Notes under the pieces: model-generated
What the model was told of the DNA's origin: nothing
The model's database searches: none
What the model saw: only the letters and a program-made list of their open reading frames with translations
NCBI GenBank assembly: GCA_028277725.1
Contig: JANQFX010000047.1
Location: 1-64,000 of the forward strand
Direction of reading: 5' to 3'
DNA: 64,000 nt
DNA from: Thiohalocapsa sp.
GTDB lineage: Bacteria; Pseudomonadota; Gammaproteobacteria; Chromatiales; Chromatiaceae
Translations under genes and position numbers: made by a program
In this document: piece after piece, positions 1-10,319 of the stretch
Layout of the letters: each line of letters opens with the position of its first letter
Numbering within the stretch: the stretch's first letter is position 1

Positions 1-42
1 AAGCGAGCCGAGCTCTTCAGGCTAAGGATGAGGTGACCATGC

Positions 43-115
<73 letters not shown>

Positions 116-158
116 AAAAACTCTCCTCATCTGGGAGCTTTCTGAGCCCTCGAGCAAC

Positions 159-845
159 CTAGGCCACGTCGCCGAGCTCGACGCCCATGAGCGCCGACTC
201 CAGCAGGTCATCGAAGCGGACCAGCGCCGCGTCGGCGTCGTACCGGGTCCAGCGGGCGACAAGGTCCCAGCGTGCCACATAGACCACGACGGCCTCGAAG
301 TCGAACTCGTGGCCTTCGCCGACGCGCCCGAGCTGCGTCCATACGGTGCCGAGCACCAGCCGCTCCAGGCCCAGCGGGTCGTCGTCGTCCAGGTATTGCT
401 TGGCCTCCGGTAGCCAGGGATAGACCCGCTCCAGGCGAAAGTGCGGCTCGCCCCAGTTCCGGGCGATGGTCGGGACCCAGCGACCGAAGCCCCAGCCACG
501 CCGAGCGGACGGCGCCGGCTGCCCGGCGCGGCGGCGGCGCAGTGCCGCGAGCACGGTGCGAAGCTCCAGGCGCCAGGTGGCGTGGGCGCGGGTGAAGTGG
601 TTGCCGATTTCCGCGATGGTCCCTTCGGCCTCGCGCACCGCATCCTCGTCATCCACGCCGAAGCGCTGCCGTTGCCAGTCGACCACGGCGGCGAAGCGCG
701 CCAGGTCCTCGGCATCCTCGGGCTCCAGCCAGTCGAGCCGCTGATTCAGGCGCAGGCGCGACACGGGCGTCTGCTTGGCACCGAACAGGGGCCCGTGCGC
801 CGGCAGCGAGGCCAGCAGCGTCAGATAGCGATCTTGCGGGGCCAT
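159..845 (-). CDS. DUF2764 protein of V-type ATPase operon
   Basis: This 228-residue protein is the DUF2764-type companion of bacterial (Chlamydia/Bacteroides-like) V-type ATPases. It has been suggested to act as a peripheral stalk or subunit C-like part, but its exact role is not settled. The start is placed at ATG 845 (MAPQDRYLTLLASLP), where the family-like N terminus begins. The frame is open further upstream, but that stretch is a dispersed repeat (858-1042) and is probably not coding. Many acidic and aromatic residues occur, and there are no membrane segments. It is the last visible gene of the operon and lies about 205 bp downstream of subunit E, a gap filled by the repeat. The family call rests on operon position and general resemblance. 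Confidence 0.72.
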   Translation of the reverse strand: MAPQDRYLTLLASLPAHGPLFGAKQTPVSRLRLNQRLDWLEPEDAEDLARFAAVVDWQRQRFGVDDEDAVREAEGTIAEIGNHFTRAHATWRLELRTVLAALRRRRAGQPAPSARRGWGFGRWVPTIARNWGEPHFRLERVYPWLPEAKQYLDDDDPLGLERLVLGTVWTQLGRVGEGHEFDFEAVVVYVARWDLVARWTRYDADAALVRFDDLLESALMGVELGDVA

Positions 846-857
846 GCACTGGTTCCC

Positions 858-1042
858 GGCCGGGTTATGCCCGTCGCAGATGGATTTTCGGGAAAGCGAG
901 GTGCACGTGTCGTGCCCGAGCGCCAGATTGCAAACAGGGCACACCGACGAGTCATAGCCCCACGATGGCGAGGGGGCGTCACGCAGCGGTCGGGTGCGAG
1001 GGGCGTGCATCGCGACCGAGAACCTGTGTGTGACGGGTCGTT
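858..1042. repeat. about 180-bp dispersed repeat, copy 1
   Basis: This segment is about 85% identical, by eye, to the reverse complement of 31495-31672. Shared blocks include GATTTTCGGGAAAGCGAGGTGC near one end and GTGCATCGCGACCGA near the other. The copies differ by a few indels in the middle. Copy 1 fills the gap between the subunit E and DUF2764 genes inside the V-ATPase operon. Short frames inside it are open on both strands but show no protein-like constraint, so it is called a non-coding repeat. Confidence 0.85.
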
Positions 1043-1050
1043 GTCCGGCG

Positions 1051-1755
1051 TCACTTCACCGTGCCCTCGACAATGGCGCGAAAGCGCGGCTGCAGATGGG
1101 CCAGGATCAGCTCGGCGACCTTCTCGTCGGTGAGGTCGATTTCCACGTGCTTCTCCTGCAGGCGGATGCGGATGCCGCTGGCGTCGTCCTCGGCCACCGT
1201 GAAGCGCACCCCGTCCCCCAGCACCTCCGAGGCCACCGCCAGCACGAAGTGCGACAGCGAGCCCTCGCGCAGCTCTAGCGGGTTACGGCGCAGCTCCTCG
1301 ATGCTCACCAACTCATGGGGCAGGACCACCTCCATGGCCTCGCCCGGCGCAATGCCGGCCTCGTTGCGGCCGTGCCCGGCCACCTCCAGGATCAGCTGCT
1401 GCAAGAAGGCCTCGCGTTTCAGCTCCGTGGTGATGAGCCGATGGACCTTCTCGTTCACCTCCCGCGTCAGCACCGCCTTGAGCTCCAGCACCGTATCGCG
1501 CATGGCGAGCCGCAGGGCGTCCTCGCCGGCGGTCTTGAGCGCCGCCGCCGCCTGCCTGGCATCGGCCAGCACCCGCTCGGCCTCGGCCTCGGCCTCGCGT
1601 TTGATCCTTGCGGCCTCGCGGCTCGCGTCCTGCTCGATGCGCGCGGCGGCCTCCCGGCCCTTGGCCACGCCCTCATCGCGCAGCCGCGTGATCAAGGTAT
1701 CCACCCCCGCGGCCGTGGGCGTCGCGGAGCGGTTGTGACGATCCGACTGGGTCAT
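1051..1755 (-). CDS. atpE (V-type): V-type ATP synthase subunit E
   Basis: This 234-residue peripheral stalk subunit links the V1 head to the membrane sector. Residues about 15-80 are a long Ala/Glu/Arg-rich coiled coil, followed by a compact mixed C-terminal domain, the normal layout of NtpE/VatE. The ATG at 1755 lies 10 bp after the K stop, so the two are probably co-translated. The operon order (B-D-I-K-E-DUF2764) supports the call, which would be weaker from sequence alone because E subunits diverge strongly. Confidence 0.88.
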   Translation of the reverse strand: MTQSDRHNRSATPTAAGVDTLITRLRDEGVAKGREAAARIEQDASREAARIKREAEAEAERVLADARQAAAALKTAGEDALRLAMRDTVLELKAVLTREVNEKVHRLITTELKREAFLQQLILEVAGHGRNEAGIAPGEAMEVVLPHELVSIEELRRNPLELREGSLSHFVLAVASEVLGDGVRFTVAEDDASGIRIRLQEKHVEIDLTDEKVAELILAHLQPRFRAIVEGTVK

Positions 1756-1765
1756 GGCCGCCTCC

Positions 1766-2212
1766 TCAAGCCGGAATGCTGCCGGCGAGCACCAGCGCGA
1801 ACACGAACACGAACACCGAGAAGCCCTCGACGATGGCCGCCGGCGCCAGCGACAGGCCGAAGATCTCGGGCTTCACCTTCATCGCCTGGATCGCCGAGGC
1901 ACAGGCGCGCCCTTGCAGCACGCTGGAGTAGAGCAGCGCGATGCCGGCCAGCAGGCCGATGCCGAAGAGGCCGGGCGCCGAGGCGGCGGTGATGTCGCGC
2001 TGCAGCGTGAACATGATGACGATGCCGTAGATGACGCCGGTGGACGGCATCACCGACACGCCCAGATAACGCCCCTGGCCGGACTCCGTGTCCACCATGG
2101 CGCCGATGGCGGCCTGCCCGGCGATGGCGCAGCCGACGATGCTGCCGATGGCGCTCAAGGCCAGGGAGCCGAATAGGCCCGCCCAGCCGAGGGCGATGAT
2201 GAACTCGTTCAT
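1766..2212 (-). CDS. atpK (V-type): V-type ATP synthase subunit K (proteolipid)
   Basis: This 148-residue double-hairpin proteolipid forms the rotor ring that carries ions across the membrane. Four hydrophobic segments are visible at about 5-30, 50-72, 82-105 and 118-145. The ion-carrying glutamate is E129 in the last helix (AIVEGFSVF), and Q100 (LQGRA) matches the Q110 ligand of Enterococcus hirae NtpK. The position of NtpK Q65 is Gly59 here (MPSTGVIYG), while the Thr equivalent to T64 is kept (T58). One Na+ ligand is therefore missing and the coupling ion cannot be stated. The ATG overlaps the stop of the I gene as ATGA, indicating translational coupling. Confidence 0.93.
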   Translation of the reverse strand: MNEFIIALGWAGLFGSLALSAIGSIVGCAIAGQAAIGAMVDTESGQGRYLGVSVMPSTGVIYGIVIMFTLQRDITAASAPGLFGIGLLAGIALLYSSVLQGRACASAIQAMKVKPEIFGLSLAPAAIVEGFSVFVFVFALVLAGSIPA

Positions 2213-4017
2213 TCCGTCATCTCCGTTTTCTTGAAGGGCCGGAAGGGATAGCCCTCGCCGGACAAGGCCCAGTTGTAGAACTCGATGTAATTGAGCCGCA
2301 GACCGTGGACGACGCCGCTCACCAGGCCGAGCGCCATGTTGAGGCCATGGCCGATCAGCAGCAGCAGGATTTGCAGCAGCAGACCGAGGCCCGGCACCTG
2401 CTCGCCCACCTGTCTGGCCAGGTCGTTGAAAGTCAGCGCCAGCGATGCGGAGGCCAGCCCAAGCGCAAATAGCCTGAGGTAGGACAGGGTGTCGCCGAAG
2501 ATCTTGGTGACCTGGGTCAGGGCCATGAGCCCGTCGAGGCCGCGCAGCAGGATCGAGACCGGCCCACTCACGGGTCTCGCGCTGCTGGTGAAGAACACCA
2601 AGGCCAGGCCGAGGCCGATACCGCCGTAACCGACAGCCTCGCCGAGCGGTCCGGGCTCCGCGGCGCCCAGGGCGAGCCAGAGCGTGAAGCCGCCCACGGC
2701 CACCAGGCTCCAGCCCACGGGCGCCAGGGCCTGCAGCCTGGGCCAGAGGTTGCCGACCCGCACCAGGTTGGCCAACACCAGATGGAACACACCGACACCC
2801 ACGGACAGGCGCATCATGGTGTCAAAGTCGTTCAGGTCCAGCACCTTGAGTTGCGCCGGCAAGCTCCCCGGCGCTGGGCCGAAGCCGAAGTAGCTGCCCA
2901 CGGCCACACCCCAGGCGAAGGACGTGGCAACGATGGCGCCTGCCAGCACTCGGAACCGACGCCCGGCCGCGGAGGCCCCCAGACGACGCCAAGAGAGCAG
3001 CAGCCCAGACCCCAGCAGGGCCGCATAGCCGGCATCGGAGAGGATCATCGCGAAGAAGGTCGCGAAGGAGAAGAACAGCACCCGGGTCGGGTCGAAGCTG
3101 CCGTAGGACGGCATCTGGTAGAAATGCACCAGGTCCTCGCCGGCGCCCAGGCGCTCGGGGTTGCTGAGCAGTGTCGGCGGCGCGTCGCCCGGCGCCGGCG
3201 CCTCGACCAACAGCGCCAGGCCCTGCTCCTGCGCCAGCGCCTCCAGTGAGGACAACCGGGATGCGCCAACCCAGCCCTGCACCGCGAACAGCCCGTCGCC
3301 GTCGAGGGTCTGGCTCTGGGCATGCCGGCGCACGGCCAGGTCCTCGGCGCGGGCGAAGTGCTTGGTGAGCAGGTAGATCCAGCGCGTCAGGGCGCGTCGT
3401 TCGGCCTCGGCGTCTTCCAGCGCCAGCTCGGCCGCCTCCAGCTGCCGCTCCACCTCACTCAGCGAGAGTGCACCTGTATGGACCCGCGGCACCGGCAACA
3501 GGTCCGCGGGCGGCTCCTCGGCGGCGATCACCACCAAGAAGGCCTCACGGTTGTCACGGTGCACAATCTGCCAGGGGAGATCCAGGGCCTCCAGCGCGGC
3601 GAGATGGCGCAGCGGCAGGCGATAGAACCAGAGCTTGCGGCCGCCGAGTTCGGCCGCGGGCGGCAGTGTGAAATCCCCCCAGCCGGCGAGATCGCGGGCG
3701 CGTTGGGCCAGGGCGTCGCGCCGGTCCAGTGCCTGACGCAGGTGGTCCTTGTTGTCCATCACCTGCTGCACGGTGGCGGCGATGTCGAAACCCTCGTCGG
3801 CGCGCAGCTGCCGGCGCTTCTGCGGCTCGTCCATGAGGTAGCGCAGCGCCTTGCGTGCCTCCTCGGCATGGGCCGGCGGCTGCTTCTCCGGCTCATCGGG
3901 CGGCGCCGCCAGGGGCACCAGGTGTACGCAGCCGAGGGCCTGGAGCCGATCCAGCACGGCGTCCTTGTCGCCCGCGCTGCCCACCAGCGAGACGCGTCGC
4001 AGGGGCTCGATGGCCAT
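2209..4017 (-). CDS. atpI (V-type): V-type ATP synthase subunit I (a-subunit)
   Basis: This 602-residue stator subunit provides the ion half-channels against the K ring. Residues 1 to about 300 are a cytoplasmic coiled-coil domain. The C-terminal half has about seven or eight membrane helices. The segment DTLSYLRLFALGLAS contains the conserved arginine (about residue 515) that faces the rotor glutamate. The start is taken as ATG 4017 (MAIEPLRRVSLVG), one base after the D stop; a TTG nine bases upstream is also in frame but overlaps D. The gene ends in an ATGA overlap with K. Confidence 0.95.
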   Translation of the reverse strand: MAIEPLRRVSLVGSAGDKDAVLDRLQALGCVHLVPLAAPPDEPEKQPPAHAEEARKALRYLMDEPQKRRQLRADEGFDIAATVQQVMDNKDHLRQALDRRDALAQRARDLAGWGDFTLPPAAELGGRKLWFYRLPLRHLAALEALDLPWQIVHRDNREAFLVVIAAEEPPADLLPVPRVHTGALSLSEVERQLEAAELALEDAEAERRALTRWIYLLTKHFARAEDLAVRRHAQSQTLDGDGLFAVQGWVGASRLSSLEALAQEQGLALLVEAPAPGDAPPTLLSNPERLGAGEDLVHFYQMPSYGSFDPTRVLFFSFATFFAMILSDAGYAALLGSGLLLSWRRLGASAAGRRFRVLAGAIVATSFAWGVAVGSYFGFGPAPGSLPAQLKVLDLNDFDTMMRLSVGVGVFHLVLANLVRVGNLWPRLQALAPVGWSLVAVGGFTLWLALGAAEPGPLGEAVGYGGIGLGLALVFFTSSARPVSGPVSILLRGLDGLMALTQVTKIFGDTLSYLRLFALGLASASLALTFNDLARQVGEQVPGLGLLLQILLLLIGHGLNMALGLVSGVVHGLRLNYIEFYNWALSGEGYPFRPFKKTEMTE

Positions 4018-4018
4018 A

Positions 4019-4624
4019 TCAGGCAACCCCCGCGGCTGCGCGCTTGTTCTTGGCGATCTTGGAGCGGACCACCGCGGAGCGCTCGGCGTCGGACAGCGCG
4101 ATGCGGATGCGCTTGATGTTAGCGCGAGTCTCGGGGATCAGCACCTTGTCGAACAGGTTGACGCGCTGGGTCACCGTGCGCACGGCCGCGTCCAGCCTCG
4201 AGACACGCCCCTCGGCGACGCGCAGCTCGATGCGCAGGCGTGCGCTCGCGGCGAGCAGCTCGACCAGGGGTTCGATCCAGTGTGGCCTTGAGAGGTAGCC
4301 GTAGGGCCTGGTGGCGATCTCGACCTGCTCCACCTTGGGCAGCCAGGTGCCGACGACATTCTCGCGCCCGAGCTCCACGCGCCGGACCTGCACCAGGCCG
4401 CTCAGGTCCAGCCCGTCGTTAGCGAGCATGGGCAGGGACTCGCCGACCCGTTGCCGTATCCGTGCCAGCTGCTCCTCCAGGGCGCGCACCGTCGCCTGGG
4501 CACGGACGCGCTCGCCCAACAGCTGCTTGCGCTTCAGATCCAGCGACGGTAGGAACTTCTGATAGCTCTTCAACTGCTGCGTCTGACGCGAGAGCGAGGA
4601 CTTGCTGAGGGAGACCTTGGCCAT
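4019..4624 (-). CDS. atpD (V-type): V-type ATP synthase subunit D (operon copy)
   Basis: This 201-residue central rotor shaft is a long antiparallel coiled coil. It begins AKVSLSKSSLSRQTQQLKSY and carries the C-terminal family signature RVNLFDKVLIPETRANIKRI, which matches the chlamydial/Bacteroides-type D subunit. It lies between B (150 bp upstream) and I (essentially abutting). A second, quite different subunit D homologue lies alone at 40148-40795, which is of the archaeal/Enterococcus style. Confidence 0.93.
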   Translation of the reverse strand: MAKVSLSKSSLSRQTQQLKSYQKFLPSLDLKRKQLLGERVRAQATVRALEEQLARIRQRVGESLPMLANDGLDLSGLVQVRRVELGRENVVGTWLPKVEQVEIATRPYGYLSRPHWIEPLVELLAASARLRIELRVAEGRVSRLDAAVRTVTQRVNLFDKVLIPETRANIKRIRIALSDAERSAVVRSKIAKNKRAAAGVA

Positions 4625-4774
4625 GGATGTGTGGGTGGATTCCGATGCTGGTTCAGGAAGCCGGTCCGCGGAGCAGACCCGAGGAGCTCGATTCGCCTAG
4701 GCGGTAATGGCCCCATGGATTCGGCCGAATCGGAGCGGGCGCTCGTCGGGTCCGTCGCGCGACGTCTCGGCAGC

Positions 4775-6181
4775 TCAAGCCAAGTCCGCCCTGTCCGATG
4801 GCGACGGCGCCTGCGACCCCTGTCCCAGGGCCTCCTCCGACTCCGCCCTGCGCGGAAAGAAGCGGTCGACCAACTGCTGCTTCATCAGCAGTTCCTCGGG
4901 CTCGAAGCACTCGGCCATGGTCTGCCAGCAGAGGTCGAGGGCTTCCTCCAGCGGCAGGCTGACCTCGATAGCCATGAACCGTTGCCGGAACAGCTCACCG
5001 AAGCGCAGCAGCTTGTGGTCGAACTCGCTCAGATCAAAGGCCATGGCCTGCTTCTGCTCGGCATCCCGGGCGCCTGAGTAGAAGCGGATCATGGTGTTCA
5101 TCACCTGACCGTGGTCTTCACGGGTGACTTTACCGATCACATGCTGCTTGAGCCGCGACAGGCTGCCGAAGGGGTCGAGGACGCCGTCGTGCAGATAGAA
5201 CTGCCCCTCGGTGATATAGCCCGTATTGTCCGGCACCGGATGGGTCACATCGCCGCCCGGCATGGTGGTGACGGTGAGGATGGTGAGCGACCCGCCCTCG
5301 CGGTAGTCCGCCGCCTTCTCGTAGCGGCGCGCCATCTGCGAATAGAGGTCGCCCATGTAGCCGCGATTGGACGGCACCGACTCCATGGCAATGCCGACCT
5401 CCTTCATGGCGTCGGCATAGGCGGTCATGTCCGTCAGCAGCACCAAGACGCGTTTGCCCTGCTCCAGCGCGAACCTCTCCGCCACCGCCAGGGCCATGTC
5501 CGGCACCAGCAACCGCTCCACCACCGGGTCCGATGCCAGATTCACGAACATCACGGTGCGCGGGAAGCTGCCGGCGTCCTCGAACGCGCGCCGGAAGAAG
5601 TAGTAGTCGTCGAAGATCAGGCCTAGGCCGCCGAAGACGATGATGTCCGCGTCGGCCTGGATGCCGATGCGCGCCAGCAGCTGGTTGTAGGGCTCGCCGG
5701 CGACGGAGAAGATCGGGATCTTCTGGCTCTCGGCCAGCGAGTTGAAGACATCGATCATCGGCACGTCGGTGCGAATCATCTTCGAGGCCAGCATGCGTCG
5801 CGCCGGATTCACCGACGGGCCGCCGGCGACGATCTTCGGCTCGTCGGAGAGGTCCGGGCCGCTATCCAGCAGCTCGCCGTCGCCACGGAAGACACGGCCC
5901 AGGATATTGGCCGAGTAGGTGGCGCGCATGGCGTGCCCCAGGAACTGCACCGTGGAGGAGGTCGACACCCCCTTGGTGCCCGAGAACACCTGCAGTGAGG
6001 CGATGTCCCGGTCGATCCGGATGACACGAGCCAGGGAGCGGAAGCCGTCCACGCCCTCCACCAGGGCGAGGTCGTCGTAGGCGATAGTCGGGGCATCCGC
6101 GCCGACGGCGCCGATTCGCACCTTCAGCAGATCGCCGACGATTTCGATGACATCGGTATAGCGGGTCAGGGTTTGGGCCAT
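4775..6181 (-). CDS. atpB (V-type): V-type ATP synthase subunit B
   Basis: This is the 468-residue non-catalytic nucleotide-binding head subunit. An N-terminal beta-barrel (about 1-80) is followed by the RecA-like fold. At residues 155-170 (IPIFSVAGEPYNQLLA) it has the degenerate P-loop position typical of B, with no GxxxxGKT. Further B-type blocks (SVPSNRGYMGDLYSQMARRYE and VTHPVPDNTGYITEGQ) are intact. It is the first gene of the visible operon. No A subunit precedes it, whereas in Chlamydia-type operons A is directly before B; here the order appears circularly permuted, with A expected beyond the left edge. Confidence 0.96.
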   Translation of the reverse strand: MAQTLTRYTDVIEIVGDLLKVRIGAVGADAPTIAYDDLALVEGVDGFRSLARVIRIDRDIASLQVFSGTKGVSTSSTVQFLGHAMRATYSANILGRVFRGDGELLDSGPDLSDEPKIVAGGPSVNPARRMLASKMIRTDVPMIDVFNSLAESQKIPIFSVAGEPYNQLLARIGIQADADIIVFGGLGLIFDDYYFFRRAFEDAGSFPRTVMFVNLASDPVVERLLVPDMALAVAERFALEQGKRVLVLLTDMTAYADAMKEVGIAMESVPSNRGYMGDLYSQMARRYEKAADYREGGSLTILTVTTMPGGDVTHPVPDNTGYITEGQFYLHDGVLDPFGSLSRLKQHVIGKVTREDHGQVMNTMIRFYSGARDAEQKQAMAFDLSEFDHKLLRFGELFRQRFMAIEVSLPLEEALDLCWQTMAECFEPEELLMKQQLVDRFFPRRAESEEALGQGSQAPSPSDRADLA

Positions 6182-6283
6182 TCGGCTCCTCTCGTCGAAC
6201 GCCAGGGTCTGGGGCGGTGATGGGGGATGATACGCTCGCTCACAACCGTCGGAACACGGGCTCCGGCGTTGCGTGTGCGGGGA

Positions 6284-9040
<2,757 letters not shown>

Positions 9041-9056
9041 GGCTCCGATCCGATCC

Positions 9057-9950
9057 TTATCGAGGTGGGGCGAAGAAGACCGGGAACCAGCGGCGGGCGG
9101 CCGGATAATACCGATCGACAAGCCGGTCATAGCGGCCGTCGGCCTTGAGCCCGCGCAGATAGTCGTCGAAGGCGGCGCGCAGCTCGGGGGCGTCCTTAGG
9201 GAACGCGGCGGCCAGGGCCTGAACCTCCGAGATGGGGCCAATCACCTTGAACTTCCCGGGCCATTTCTGCATGTCGGTCATCAGGTCCGGCACGTCCAAG
9301 AGCGAAAGATCCGCATCCAGGGCCAGCAGGGCCGGCACCATCTCGTTGATGTTGGTGCTGCGAGTGTAGGCACGAAGCTCGATACCCTTACCGCGTAGGC
9401 CGTAGTTGGCCGGGTCCAGGCAGGTCCTCTCCATCACCAGCAGGCTGTTGGTGCCGATCAGGGCCTTGGTGGCGCGGATGTCGGCGGTCAGGTCGTCGCT
9501 GCCGGGGATGGGGCTGAGCGGCGAGTCGGCGCGGGCGATGAGCATGATCTGGGACGGGAAGGTCGGAGCCGAAAAAAGCAGCACCGCCTCGCGCCAGGGC
9601 AGCACGGTGAAGCCGGCGGCGATCATATCGCCGCGGACTGGATAGTTGCCCTCGAGCCGGACCTGCTCGCCGTCGCGGACCACGTCCTTGCCGAGCAGGT
9701 CGCGGATGACCGTGTAGAAGTCGCTGTGCACCAGCCGGTAGTCGACGCCGATGTGCTCGGCGAAGCCACGCACCAACTCCACGTCGAAGCCGTCGCCGGT
9801 GCCGGTGACGAAGTTGGCGTAGCGCACGCCCAGGTGGCGCAGCTCGCCCCGGGCCTGGATCGCCTCCAGGTCCGCCGCACGGACGGGCAGGCAGACCATG
9901 AGCCAGCAAAACGCCAGCCAGGGAAGGAGCATCGAGGGCCGGTGGGTCAT
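9057..9950 (-). CDS. Periplasmic family 3 solute-binding protein
   Basis: This 297-residue protein has a clear Sec signal peptide (about 1-25, ending PVRA|AD) and a type II periplasmic binding fold like amino-acid ABC transporter receptors. Features include GELRHLGVRYANFV, GFDVELVRGFAEHIG and GRYDRLVDRYY. No permease or ATPase gene is nearby. The next gene on the same strand, 16 bp away, is a membrane GGDEF/EAL protein with a periplasmic sensor domain. The likely role is therefore as a ligand-sensing partner rather than a transporter component, which is inference from context. Confidence 0.88.
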   Translation of the reverse strand: MTHRPSMLLPWLAFCWLMVCLPVRAADLEAIQARGELRHLGVRYANFVTGTGDGFDVELVRGFAEHIGVDYRLVHSDFYTVIRDLLGKDVVRDGEQVRLEGNYPVRGDMIAAGFTVLPWREAVLLFSAPTFPSQIMLIARADSPLSPIPGSDDLTADIRATKALIGTNSLLVMERTCLDPANYGLRGKGIELRAYTRSTNINEMVPALLALDADLSLLDVPDLMTDMQKWPGKFKVIGPISEVQALAAAFPKDAPELRAAFDDYLRGLKADGRYDRLVDRYYPAARRWFPVFFAPPR

Positions 9951-10319
9951 CGGGACACGTCCAGGGTCGTCTGATCGGGGGTCGCGTAACCGGAAGACGC
10001 GCAGAGGAACACTTATCGCAAAGGTGCGAAGAACGCAAAGACCGAAGGGCGGGGACGACGCGCCGCTGGAGCCGCGAGAGCCCCGTCAAGGAGTACAGGG
10101 CCGTGGACAAGCGTCTTGCGATGCACCAATGGCAACGGACAACACGCGCGGCAAACCATTCCCGGCATTCCACACCTCACGCAAGCACAACCAAGGCACC
10201 CGCCCCAGGTTGCTTCGTTCGCACGATGGCCGGGCCGCGTTCGTCGGCGCGACGCAACGCACAAGCGCCTGGTCCAGCAGCGCCTCGCCGGCAGCGCGGC
10301 GGGCCGCGTCCGCTCCAGG
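9951..10319. other. Intergenic, no gene recognised
   Basis: This is a 369-bp gap between clpB (ending at 10320) and the solute-binding protein start (9950), both on the minus strand. It should contain the promoter of the solute-binding/GGDEF operon. No protein-like frame, convincing terminator hairpin or RNA was seen. Confidence 0.5.

Noticed and set aside
4625..4774. A small gene between V-ATPase B and D
   Set aside because: Open frames there are short, with no motif or ribosome site, so it is treated as intergenic.
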